Assembly (NCBI GenBank): GCA_964400685.1
Contig: CAYNVT010000004.1
Coordinates: 1 to 64,000, forward strand
From: DATCTV01 sp964400685
GTDB lineage: Bacteria > Desulfobacterota > Desulfomonilia > UBA1062
Length of the DNA: 64,000 nt
Direction of reading: 5' to 3'
Part shown: in pieces, positions 37,105 to 45,275 of the stretch
How the letters are laid out: each line of letters starts with the position of its first letter
Numbering within the stretch: the first letter of the stretch is position 1
The notes under the pieces: model-generated
Seen by the model: the letters and a program-made list of their open reading frames with translations, nothing else
The model's database searches: none
What the model was told of the DNA's origin: nothing
Made by a program: the position numbers and the translations under genes

Positions 37105-38222
37105 ACGAATTCATTCCCATGAGCAGGCCTTTCATAGGCGAAGAAGAAATCGAAGAAGTGACAAAGGTTCTGAGAAGCGGCTGGATTACGACCGGTCCCA
37201 AGTGCAAGGAATTTGAAGAAATATACGCCACTCTTACAGGCGCGAAAGTCGGAATCGCCCTTGTCTCGGCAACTGCAGGGATGCACCTTACGCTCAAAGC
37301 CCTCGGGATAGGCGCAGGCGACGAGGTCATCACGCCTTCCATGACGTTCGCTTCCACTGTAAACCAGATAGCACTGGCAGGTGCTAAGCCGGTTTTTGCA
37401 GACTGCGACTATGACACGCTGATGGTCAAACCCGAAGATATCGCACGCCTGATAACTAAAAAGACAAAAGCGATAATCCCGGTGCATTTTGCAGGAGCGC
37501 CTGCGGATATGGCTGCAATCGAGACCGCAGCAGGAGACATTCCAGTTATTGAGGACGCGGCCCATGCCATAGACACCCATTACAAAGGCAGGCATATAGG
37601 TTCTAAAAATCTGGCGATCTTTTCTTTCCACCCGATCAAGAACATAACGACTACCGAAGGCGGCATGATAACGGGAAGCGATGAAAAGCTCATGCAGCGC
37701 ATAAGGATATTGAGATTCCACGGCATAGAGCGTGATGCATGGAAACGCTACGGCAAAGGTTCCGACCCGAGCTATGATATTATGGAACCCGGCTATAAAT
37801 ACAACATGACTGACGTGCAGGCGGCAATCGGCATTGCCCAGATGAAAAAGCTCGGCATAATAACTAAAAAACGCAGTGAGATTGCAAACGCCTACCTTTC
37901 CGGCATGAAAGACATCAAGGGCATTGATTTGCCCGGCGTCCCCTCTTATGAACATAAACACTCGTGGCACCTCTTTGTTGTAAAGGTCAACAGCATGAGC
38001 CGCGGCGATTTCATGGCAGCCCTTGCCGAAGAAAACATCGGCTACGGCATTCATTTTCCCGCATGCCATACCCTTAAATACGTCAAAGAAATGTTCGGCG
38101 AAACGAGCCTGCCTGTTACAGAAAATATATCAGAAAAGATCCTCAGCCTGCCGATATATCCTTCCATGACCGATGAAGATGTCATGAGCGTTGTCAGGGC
38201 AATAAAAAGGATACTTGCTTGA
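37101..38222 (+). CDS. arnB: UDP-4-amino-4-deoxy-L-arabinose--oxoglutarate aminotransferase
   Basis: ArnB turns UDP-4-keto-pentose into UDP-L-Ara4N using glutamate and PLP. The 373-residue protein has the DegT/DnrJ/EryC1 fold: SGWITTGPKCKEFE at the start, VIEDAAHAIDT with the cofactor Asp, and the PLP lysine in FSFHPIKNITTTEGG. The specific length and SMTFASTVNQI match ArnB rather than other sugar aminotransferases, and the arn context supports this. It overlaps the arnT-like gene before it and the UPF0104 gene after it by 4 bp each. Confidence 0.93.
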   Translation: MNEFIPMSRPFIGEEEIEEVTKVLRSGWITTGPKCKEFEEIYATLTGAKVGIALVSATAGMHLTLKALGIGAGDEVITPSMTFASTVNQIALAGAKPVFADCDYDTLMVKPEDIARLITKKTKAIIPVHFAGAPADMAAIETAAGDIPVIEDAAHAIDTHYKGRHIGSKNLAIFSFHPIKNITTTEGGMITGSDEKLMQRIRILRFHGIERDAWKRYGKGSDPSYDIMEPGYKYNMTDVQAAIGIAQMKKLGIITKKRSEIANAYLSGMKDIKGIDLPGVPSYEHKHSWHLFVVKVNSMSRGDFMAALAEENIGYGIHFPACHTLKYVKEMFGETSLPVTENISEKILSLPIYPSMTDEDVMSVVRAIKRILA

Positions 38223-39148
38223 AAAAAGGCCTGATCTTCACAATTATTCTTGCTGCTATTGCATTTACTTCCATAGGCATGTGGGGCGATGTGTTGAAAG
38301 CCGGCAATGAACTCAGGAATTTCCCGTGGTATCTCATACCGCTTATTGCCTTTTTCGGATTCATGAACGACATGATCAAGTTCGGAAGGTGGCATATATA
38401 TCTTAAAAAAATGGGGTTTGAAATAACGCTTAAGGAGAGCCTTGTGATATTTGTTTCAGGCCTTTCCATGAGCGCCACTCCGGGCAAGATCGGCCTTCTC
38501 ATAAAAAGCCAGATGCTCAAGAAATTATCAGGCCGGTCGTTCATATCATCGACCCCGGTTATTGCGGCCGAGCTTTACATGGATATGATAGCTTTGAGCG
38601 TAATATCTCTCCTTGCCGTAGGCCTCTTCGCAAAGGGGATGTGGGCCGCAATAATACTGTGCGTACTGCCGCTTCTGGCGTTAAACCAGAAATTTTCAGA
38701 TTTCTGCATAGATATTCTCGCAAAGATACCGTCGCTCAAGCACAGGGCCGATGATCTGAAAAAGGCGGTCGATGACATGTTCGGGCTTTTCGGTCTGAGA
38801 ACATTAATCGCATCATTTACCATAACGCTTATTGCATGGGCAAGCGAAGGTGTGGCGCTTACACTTATCTTAAACGGCCTCGGTTTTGACATGGGAATAT
38901 TAAAATCAACCGCCATATTCGGCTTTTCCACACTGATAGGCGTTATTTCCATGCTGCCCGGAGGGCTTATAGTTACTGATGCAGGCCTCATGGGACTTAT
39001 CGTACATGAAGGAGTGGCAACGCAGGCGGCAGGTGTAGCAACCATAATGGCCAGGGTGTTCACCTTGTGGCTTGCAGTCGGCATCGGCAGTATTGTGCTT
39101 TTCATAAACAGGAAATATATATACGGAAATATCCGGGAGGTCAGCTGA
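38219..39148 (+). CDS. UPF0104 (LPG synthase TM-region) membrane protein in the arn operon
   Basis: A 309-residue protein of about eight membrane helices, of the lysylphosphatidylglycerol-synthase transmembrane type (UPF0104). Marks: PGKIGLLIKSQML near residue 80 and SMLPGGLIVTDAGLMGLIV near 260. The start is TTG 38219, overlapping the arnB stop by 4 bp. Its place between arnB and arnC suggests that it moves a lipid-linked sugar across the membrane in place of the absent ArnE/ArnF; this is inference. It shows no catalytic synthase domain. Confidence 0.85.
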   Translation: MKKGLIFTIILAAIAFTSIGMWGDVLKAGNELRNFPWYLIPLIAFFGFMNDMIKFGRWHIYLKKMGFEITLKESLVIFVSGLSMSATPGKIGLLIKSQMLKKLSGRSFISSTPVIAAELYMDMIALSVISLLAVGLFAKGMWAAIILCVLPLLALNQKFSDFCIDILAKIPSLKHRADDLKKAVDDMFGLFGLRTLIASFTITLIAWASEGVALTLILNGLGFDMGILKSTAIFGFSTLIGVISMLPGGLIVTDAGLMGLIVHEGVATQAAGVATIMARVFTLWLAVGIGSIVLFINRKYIYGNIREVS

Positions 39149-39149
39149 A

Positions 39150-40085
39150 GTGGACAAGATATCTGTGGTTATTCCGGTCTACAACGAGGAAAAGGGGCTC
39201 GATAAGCTCTTTGAAAGGCTCGTGCCGGTAATGGAAGGCATGCACAGGGATTACGAGATCGTGCTTGTCGATGACGGCAGTTCAGACAATTCGCTCGAAA
39301 TCCTCAAATCGCGCGCCAGCGAAAAGATTCGCATAGTCGAACTGATGAGAAATTACGGTCAGCATGCTGCCGTGTTTGCAGGCTTCGAAAGCTGCACAGG
39401 CGAGATAATCATAACGATGGACGCGGACCTGCAGAACCCTCCTGAAGAGATCCCAAAGCTTGTCGCCACCATGGAGGAAGGCGGTTTCGAGGTTGTAGGC
39501 ACAGTCAGGCATGCGCGCAAGGACTCGATATTCAGAAAACTTCCAAGTAAAATTGTCAACAGCTGGGCCAGGAAGATCACAGGCGTGAATCTGAGCGACT
39601 GGGGATGCATGCTCAGGGCTTACAGACGCGAGGTGGTGGATCTGATGGTCAGCAGCCAGGAGCACTCAACCTTTATTCCGGCTCTCGCCACGACGTTTGC
39701 AAAAAAGGTGACCGAAATCGAAGTGGGACATGAAGAGAGGTTCGCCGGTGAATCCAAATATTCGATCGCAAAGCTCATATCGCTTCAATTCGACCTGGTT
39801 ACTTCTTTTTCCGATTTTCCTTTAAAGCTGCTGCTTTATACAGGCATTATTCTGGCAATAGCAGGTACGTCGCTGGGCATAGTGCTGGCAGTGGCAAGGT
39901 TCTATTTCGGTGCCGACTGGGCGGCACAGGGCGTATTCACACTGTTTGCCGTTCTGTTCTTCTTTATAGGCGCACAATTCCTTGCATTCGGCATCATGGG
40001 GGAATATGTGGGCAGGATATACAAAGAGGTCAAGAAACGGCCGCCATACACAATAAGGAGAATACATGATTCCGCTTTGCATTAA
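39150..40085 (+). CDS. arnC: Undecaprenyl-phosphate 4-deoxy-4-formamido-L-arabinose transferase
   Basis: A 311-residue GT2 enzyme that moves the formylated sugar from UDP to undecaprenyl phosphate. N-terminal GT-A domain: VIPVYNEEKGLDKLFERL, VDDGSSDNS and the metal-binding DADLQNPPEEI. Two C-terminal membrane helices (about 232-256 and 268-290) precede the RPPYTIRR tail. The start is GTG 39150. It lies 1 bp after the UPF0104 gene. A 153-bp repeat-containing gap separates it from the formyltransferase gene. Confidence 0.92.
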   Translation: MDKISVVIPVYNEEKGLDKLFERLVPVMEGMHRDYEIVLVDDGSSDNSLEILKSRASEKIRIVELMRNYGQHAAVFAGFESCTGEIIITMDADLQNPPEEIPKLVATMEEGGFEVVGTVRHARKDSIFRKLPSKIVNSWARKITGVNLSDWGCMLRAYRREVVDLMVSSQEHSTFIPALATTFAKKVTEIEVGHEERFAGESKYSIAKLISLQFDLVTSFSDFPLKLLLYTGIILAIAGTSLGIVLAVARFYFGADWAAQGVFTLFAVLFFFIGAQFLAFGIMGEYVGRIYKEVKKRPPYTIRRIHDSALH

Positions 40086-40238
40086 AGATGAATCCGAGAA
40101 GTCAGGGAGGAAGCGGCGCAGGCATACTCTCACGTATGTCTCTTCGCCTTCGCTACGCTTGGATCGAGGAGCGAAACAGGATGTTCATGATCCCATTTTT
40201 GAGGAGCTAACGACGCAGACGACAATGGAGGCGTTTTA
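40086..40238. repeat. Palindromic repeat-like element inside the arn operon
   Basis: This gap has an inner hairpin (CATACTCTCACGTATG) and flanking segments GGAGGAAGCGGCGCAGGCA and CGACGCAGACGACAATGG. The first matches a segment near 32270 closely and the second resembles one near 33850. It probably folds into a large RNA stem between arnC and the formyltransferase gene and may affect transcript stability. GGAGG for the next ATG lies at its end. Confidence 0.6.
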
Positions 40239-41162
40239 ATGAGAACCGGAATGAAGGCGATAGTCTTCGCCTACCATAACATGGGTGTCACAGGGATTAC
40301 GAAGCTCCTGGAACACGGCTTCTCAATCCCTCTGGTATTCACACACGATGACAACCCTGACGAAAATGTTTGGTTTTCATCGGTCAAGTCACTGTGCCGC
40401 GAAAAAGGCATACCCTTTGTAACGCCAAAAAGTCCGAACACACCGGAATGGATAAGCGAAATCCTGGGCCTGAAACCTGATTACATCTTCAGCTTCTATT
40501 ACAGGTATATGATTTCCGGCGACATCCTTTCAATTCCAAAATACGGGGCCTACAATCTGCACGGCTCCCTGCTCCCTAAATACCGTGGCCGATGCCCGGT
40601 CAACTGGGTCATTATAAAGGGAGAAACCGAGACAGGCGTTACGCTTCATGAGATGGAGGTCAAACCTGACGCAGGGGCGATAGTAGCCCAGAGGCGCGTT
40701 GAAATCACATTTGACGATACGGCCCATTCACTTTTCGGAAAACTCCAGAAAGAGGCGGCGCTTATGCTTGATGAATGTCTGCCCGATATGGCCGGAGGCA
40801 TTGTGAAAAAGACACCTCAGGACTTGAGCAAAGGCTCCTATTTCGGAGGAAGGAAACCAGAGGACGGCAGGATAGACTGGAACGTCCCTGCTGTACAGAT
40901 ATATAATCTTATCCGCGGTGTGACTCATCCTTATCCGGGTGCTTATTCCATGCTGGGTGAAGAGAAAATAATCTTCTGGAAGGCTTCGGTCATTGAAACT
41001 GATGTTTCTGCACCCGGAAAGATCGAATCAGGTGAAACCGTCATTATCTGTTCAGGAAAAGACGCGATAGTACCGATAGAGATAGAATTGGAAGGAAAAA
41101 TACTGGCAGGAGTTGAGCTCCACCGGTTCTTTAAAAATCATGAAGGAGAAAAATTGACATGA
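40239..41162 (+). CDS. arnA: UDP-L-Ara4N formyltransferase (separate ArnA N-terminal half)
   Basis: A 307-residue enzyme equal to the N-terminal half of E. coli ArnA, transferring a formyl group from 10-formyl-THF to UDP-L-Ara4N. The formyltransferase centre is YNLHGSLLPKYRGRCPVNW with Asn and His and METHYL-type VKPDAGAIV with Asp. ArnA of E. coli is one 660-residue bifunctional protein; here the dehydrogenase half is a distinct gene that overlaps by 4 bp (ATGA at 41159-41162). GGAGG precedes ATG 40239. Confidence 0.92.
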   Translation: MRTGMKAIVFAYHNMGVTGITKLLEHGFSIPLVFTHDDNPDENVWFSSVKSLCREKGIPFVTPKSPNTPEWISEILGLKPDYIFSFYYRYMISGDILSIPKYGAYNLHGSLLPKYRGRCPVNWVIIKGETETGVTLHEMEVKPDAGAIVAQRRVEITFDDTAHSLFGKLQKEAALMLDECLPDMAGGIVKKTPQDLSKGSYFGGRKPEDGRIDWNVPAVQIYNLIRGVTHPYPGAYSMLGEEKIIFWKASVIETDVSAPGKIESGETVIICSGKDAIVPIEIELEGKILAGVELHRFFKNHEGEKLT

Positions 41163-42181
41163 GAGTACTTATTATCGGCGTAAACGGATTTATAGGCTCG
41201 CATCTGAGCGCGGCCATCATGCGTGATACGGACTGGGAGGTATACGGCATGGATCTGAGGGACGACAAGCTCGCAATGGCGGGTGTACTCGATAACAGCC
41301 GCTTCCACTTCGTCGAAGGCGACATAGCCATAAACAAGGAATGGATAGAGTACCACATCAAGAAGTGCGATGTCGTGCTTCCGCTGGTCGCCATTGCAAC
41401 TCCGAAAACTTATGTTGAAAACCCGCTGGGCGTTTTCGAACTCGATTTTGAGGAGAACCTCAGAATTGTACGCCAGTGCGTGAAGTACCACAAGCGCGTG
41501 ATATTCCCTTCAACATCCGAGGTCTACGCCATGTGCTCGGACAAGGAATTCAAGGAAGATGAGTCCAACTTCATTCTCGGCCCGATCAACAAGCAGCGCT
41601 GGATATACTCATGCTCGAAGCAGCTAATGGACAGGGTCATCTGGGCGTACGGCGAAAAGGGGCTGCTCGACTTCACGCTCTTCAGACCTTTCAACTGGAT
41701 AGGCCCCAGGCTCGACTCCATTGAAACCGCGAAAGAAGGATCCTCGCGGGTCATCACGCAGTTCATCGCTTCTCTTGTTTTCAAAGAGCCCATTGTGCTG
41801 GTGGATGGAGGCAAGCAGAGCAGGTCCTTCACATATATCGACGACGGAATCGACTGCCTTATGCGTATTATAAAGAACGAAGGCGGCAAGGCTTCAGGAC
41901 AGATATTCAATATTGGAAACCCTGCAAACAACTGCTCGATAAAAGACCTGGCAGAGAAGCTGCTTGTCATGTTCAAGGAGCACCCCGCACACAAAAAAGA
42001 CAAGAAATTTTCAAAGATAGTTATTCAGGATGCAAAGAAATTCTACGGCGAAAGCTACCAGGATATACAGACAAGGGTGCCTTCAATCAAAAAGGCAAAG
42101 GAAATCCTGGGCTGGTCTCCTAAGGTCAAACTTAACGATGCGATCAAGAAGACTCTCAACGCATTTCTGGAAGAACAGTAA
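41159..42181 (+). CDS. arnA: UDP-glucuronate decarboxylase/oxidase (separate ArnA C-terminal half)
   Basis: A 340-residue NAD-dependent SDR enzyme equal to the C-terminal half of ArnA; it oxidises and decarboxylates UDP-glucuronate to the UDP-4-keto-pentose used by ArnB. Marks: ILIIGVNGFIGSHL Rossmann start, PSTSEVYAM with the catalytic Ser-Glu and Tyr-x3-Lys in YSCSKQLMDRV. The GPINKQRWIYS stretch is specific to ArnA. It overlaps the formyltransferase gene by 4 bp, so the two products are probably made in equal amounts. Confidence 0.92.
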   Translation: MRVLIIGVNGFIGSHLSAAIMRDTDWEVYGMDLRDDKLAMAGVLDNSRFHFVEGDIAINKEWIEYHIKKCDVVLPLVAIATPKTYVENPLGVFELDFEENLRIVRQCVKYHKRVIFPSTSEVYAMCSDKEFKEDESNFILGPINKQRWIYSCSKQLMDRVIWAYGEKGLLDFTLFRPFNWIGPRLDSIETAKEGSSRVITQFIASLVFKEPIVLVDGGKQSRSFTYIDDGIDCLMRIIKNEGGKASGQIFNIGNPANNCSIKDLAEKLLVMFKEHPAHKKDKKFSKIVIQDAKKFYGESYQDIQTRVPSIKKAKEILGWSPKVKLNDAIKKTLNAFLEEQ

Positions 42182-42184
42182 AAC

Positions 42185-42320
42185 ACAGTAGACAGGAGTC
42201 AGAAGACAGTAGACAGGAGACGGTAGACAGTAGGATGAGGCAGGAAGCATTAGAATGTCAGGAAAACAGGGAGCGGTTTTTGCTGGTTTTAATGCAGTCT
42301 CCTGTCTTCTGTCTACTGTC
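42185..42320. repeat. GTAGACAG/GAAGACAG repeat with inverted copy
   Basis: 42185-42234 repeats CAGTAGACAGGAG-type units on the plus strand. 42297-42320 is the same sequence inverted (GTCTCCTGTCTTCTGTCTACTG). The two could form a long imperfect stem between the ArnA decarboxylase gene and arnD. A related tract is at 19791-19830. Confidence 0.7.
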
Positions 42321-42340
42321 ACCTTATTCAGGATTTCCAA

Positions 42341-43195
42341 ATGGCTGAGCTGGCACTTAAAGTAGATATAGATACCTACCGGGGTTTCAAGGACGGGCTC
42401 CCGTCTCTTCTTAAAACATTGGGGGAACGTGGTCTCAAGGCCAGCTTTTTTATAACCTTCGGACCCGACCGTTCAGGTCTTGCAATAATACAGCTGCTCA
42501 GGCCGCGGTTTTTCATGAAAATGCTGAAGTCTAATGCACCGGGCACATACGGTATTGAAACGGCCCTTTACGGGACACTTCTGAAGGCCCCGATGATCGC
42601 ATCCGCATATCCGGATGCAGTAGGGCAGATCGGCGAACTCGGCCATGAAACAGCCTGCCATGCATGGGATCACAGACTGTGGCAGGACTGGCTTGGTGTC
42701 ATGGGTAAAAAGAGCATCCATGATTGGTTCAGGAAAATGGTGGGCGCATACATGGATGCAATCGGAGCCACCCCTCAGGCTTTCGGCGCACCGGGATGGA
42801 TGATGAATACGTTTGCCTTAAAAGAGGCCTCTGCATGGGGCTTCAAATATCTGAGCTGCACGCGAGCACAGTCCCCTTTCATTTTTGAAGAAAACGGCAT
42901 GCTTGAAGTACCCTCGAACATCCCCTGCATAGAAGAAGTCGGGACAGAAGGCGTAATTAAGGCCCTCGAAATAAATGCCGGAAGCAATGTGCCTCAGGTT
43001 CTTCCCGTTCACACCGAGATAGAAGGCGGGTCATTCAAAGCGGATTTTGAACGTATCCTGGATAAGGCTGCTGACCTCGGATACAATATCAGAAAACTCT
43101 GTGATATAGCCGACGGCATTGACCGTTCACAGCTTGAAATACGCCCTTTGAAAAAGGCTTTGCTACCCGGGCGTGCATTTGCATGCTCTGTGTGA
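42341..43195 (+). CDS. arnD: 4-deoxy-4-formamido-L-arabinose-phosphoundecaprenol deformylase
   Basis: A 284-residue polysaccharide-deacetylase-fold enzyme that removes the formyl group from undecaprenyl-phosphate-Ara4FN, giving the ArnT donor. Marks: LKVDIDTYRGFKDGLPSLL with the metal Asp, HETACHAWDHRLWQDW with the metal His residues, and a FGAPGWMMN segment. Size fits ArnD. The gene follows a repeat-filled gap of 159 bp and is the last of the arn series. It is convergent with the QueG-like gene, 17 bp away. Confidence 0.93.
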   Translation: MAELALKVDIDTYRGFKDGLPSLLKTLGERGLKASFFITFGPDRSGLAIIQLLRPRFFMKMLKSNAPGTYGIETALYGTLLKAPMIASAYPDAVGQIGELGHETACHAWDHRLWQDWLGVMGKKSIHDWFRKMVGAYMDAIGATPQAFGAPGWMMNTFALKEASAWGFKYLSCTRAQSPFIFEENGMLEVPSNIPCIEEVGTEGVIKALEINAGSNVPQVLPVHTEIEGGSFKADFERILDKAADLGYNIRKLCDIADGIDRSQLEIRPLKKALLPGRAFACSV

Positions 43196-43212
43196 TTTGC
43201 AGGATAATTTTC

Positions 43213-44244
43213 TTACCGCCGAAGCAATTCCGGAATGCCTGATTCACACGGGACACCCGTTGAACAAAGGCCGCAGCCGTAGATAAAGATATGATACTTC
43301 ATGTTGCAGTGCCTTAAGGAAGCGGCAACCTTCCTGTAGCAGGCTTCCTTGTCGTGGGCGCTTTCCCTGGTAATGGCATTTACGGGACACCGTTTTGCAC
43401 ATTTAAGACAGTCTATCCCCTGATATTGAAGACAGTTCGCATGTATGTCATCCGGACGCTTGCGGTTAGGCTCCAGCTTCAGGTTGACCACAAAGCTGCC
43501 CGCACGGTGTGCAGAGCCCTTTTCCGTGATCAGGAAATCATGCATCCCGAAAGTGCCGAGCCCGGCTGCATAAGCTATATGCCTGTGAGACCATGGGGAA
43601 GCCCACCCCACATCGGGATAACGCTTCTTGTTGAACATGGGAGTCACATCCGGCGAAACTGCAAGAATACCCTTACTCATGAGCTGGGTAACAATCTCGC
43701 GAACAAAAGTCTGGCTGAATATCTCACCCAGCAGACGGCTTTGAGCCCACCGTTCTGCAGTCCATTCCTTTGCCGAGGCATTGTCCTGTCTGGTTATGGG
43801 GGTAAACGGCATTACAAATGAGACAATACTGATATCCTCGGCTTCAGGCGGTTTTACACCGTTTTTTTCAGCCTGCCATTTCATGATTTTCCAGGGGGTG
43901 AAATGGTGCGGGCCGATAACCTCCATAAACTTCTCGAATATCGGATCATTGCCGCGGACAAACCCGATAAGCGGTTCCTCAAAAACCGGCTCACCGTAAT
44001 AAGGGTATTCCATTGCATTTTCAGGATGGTTTGAGACCTTTTCTTTAATGGTTCGTATGAACCACTCTTCATCAGGCGCATCCCTTTTATCACTGATAAA
44101 TGCATCTCTGTTCAGGACAGGCTGTTCCGGCATGAAAAGCCCGCGCATCTCTCCCAGGGCATTTTTCATTCCACGGACGTCCGAAAGGAAAGAAAACCGG
44201 CGATAACGTTGTTTCATTCTGTTCTGATATTTATTCTCATCCAT
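43213..44244 (-). CDS. QueG-like double [4Fe-4S] cluster protein
   Basis: A 343-residue protein with a 4Fe-4S double-cluster domain as in epoxyqueuosine reductase and reductive dehalogenase relatives: CLQYQGIDCLKCAKRCPVNAI near residue 275 and the tail YGCGLCSTGVPCESG. A central AAGLGTFGMHDFLITEKGSAHR segment resembles the QueG cofactor domain. It is not a clear QueG, since the cobalamin motifs are not sure. The end of the upstream primase-like gene overlaps its start by 31 bp. Confidence 0.75.
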   Translation of the reverse strand: MDENKYQNRMKQRYRRFSFLSDVRGMKNALGEMRGLFMPEQPVLNRDAFISDKRDAPDEEWFIRTIKEKVSNHPENAMEYPYYGEPVFEEPLIGFVRGNDPIFEKFMEVIGPHHFTPWKIMKWQAEKNGVKPPEAEDISIVSFVMPFTPITRQDNASAKEWTAERWAQSRLLGEIFSQTFVREIVTQLMSKGILAVSPDVTPMFNKKRYPDVGWASPWSHRHIAYAAGLGTFGMHDFLITEKGSAHRAGSFVVNLKLEPNRKRPDDIHANCLQYQGIDCLKCAKRCPVNAITRESAHDKEACYRKVAASLRHCNMKYHIFIYGCGLCSTGVPCESGIPELLRR

Positions 44245-45275
44245 TCTTCAGCTGATACGGCCTTGTCAACGAGCTTGCCGAATTTGTTTATGCATGTGTC
44301 CCGGATATAGGCGTCAACATCGTCATACTTTTGAGGCATCGTTACAATGCGGGCTTCGAGTCCTTTTTCTCTAATCAGATCAATCGCCTTCTTCGTCTTA
44401 TCTTTACCTGACAGAGCCAGTATGATTGTTTCTGCCCCGAACCCGGCAGCGGTCTTCAGCATTGGGGCAGTGAGGCCCTCACTTCCTACGCCGATAACTC
44501 CCTTGATGCCTATGCTCTCAGAGAGCAATGCATCGAAAAACCCCTCAACCGCAACAAGCTTCTCCTGTTTCCTTGATTTATACATAAGTAAGGGCGTGCC
44601 CCTGAGATACTCCATGCCTGTTAGCGGCACATATGCATTATGCCCATCTTCATGCGACATGCCGTATATGCCCATAATCCTTCCGCACAAGTCCCTGTAG
44701 GGTATTGCAAGCAACCGGCTGTCGTTTACGCTCAAAGAAAAGACATCAGATATTTCGGATTGAGAATAATCTTTTTTAAGTATATCGAGCGTTTCCCTGT
44801 AACCCGGGAAGAGCCCGAGTCCCATGTGCTCGATTTCCTCGCCCATATATCCGCGGCTGTTGAGATAAGCAAGCTCACCCCTGCCACCCTCTGAGAACAG
44901 CATTGCAGAGAATACAGTCATTACCGATTCGAGCATGCGTGAGCGGGTAAACTCTCTTTTCCACTCATTTTCTGAACTGATCACTCGCAAGGAAGCTGCT
45001 TTGTTAAGAGACTTCAGGACATCGCTGAATCCATATCCCTTGTGTTTCATCAGGAAATCAATCCAGTCTCCATGAGCGCCGCATGCGAAACAGAAATACC
45101 TGGGGCTGTCCGAATTGATTATAAGCGTGGGAAGAACATCTTCATGAAACGGGCAGCATGCGATATAGCCTTCGCCTTTTTTTTTAAAGCCTTTAAGGCC
45201 GCCGAATATCACCTCCTGATAATTCTTATCCAGCAGCCTGGAGTATATTTTTTCGATAATGGAAATGTCATTCAT
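44214..45275 (-). CDS. DnaG-like primase protein with CHC2 zinc finger and degenerate TOPRIM site
   Basis: A 353-residue protein with a CHC2 zinc finger (Cys41-x2-His44 and Cys62-x2-Cys65), a DnaG-type core with LAIPYRDLCGRIMGIYG, and a TOPRIM domain. In TOPRIM the first Glu244 of AVEGFFDAL is kept, but the metal-binding DGD of primases reads Ser289-Gly-Lys291. There is no C-terminal helicase-binding domain. It is about half the length of a true DnaG. It may be a nonfunctional or re-purposed primase relative, or part of a lost mobile element. The ATG 45275 has a weak ribosome site. Confidence 0.75.
   Translation of the reverse strand: MNDISIIEKIYSRLLDKNYQEVIFGGLKGFKKKGEGYIACCPFHEDVLPTLIINSDSPRYFCFACGAHGDWIDFLMKHKGYGFSDVLKSLNKAASLRVISSENEWKREFTRSRMLESVMTVFSAMLFSEGGRGELAYLNSRGYMGEEIEHMGLGLFPGYRETLDILKKDYSQSEISDVFSLSVNDSRLLAIPYRDLCGRIMGIYGMSHEDGHNAYVPLTGMEYLRGTPLLMYKSRKQEKLVAVEGFFDALLSESIGIKGVIGVGSEGLTAPMLKTAAGFGAETIILALSGKDKTKKAIDLIREKGLEARIVTMPQKYDDVDAYIRDTCINKFGKLVDKAVSAEEWMRINIRTE

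Noticed and set aside
37080..38069. A 329-codon open frame on the minus strand
   Set aside because: It is the mirror of arnB, which has full motifs and good spacing; the mirror has none.
42185..42320. CRISPR array
   Set aside because: The units are about 7-13 bp without equal spacers; they are simple repeats with an inverted copy.
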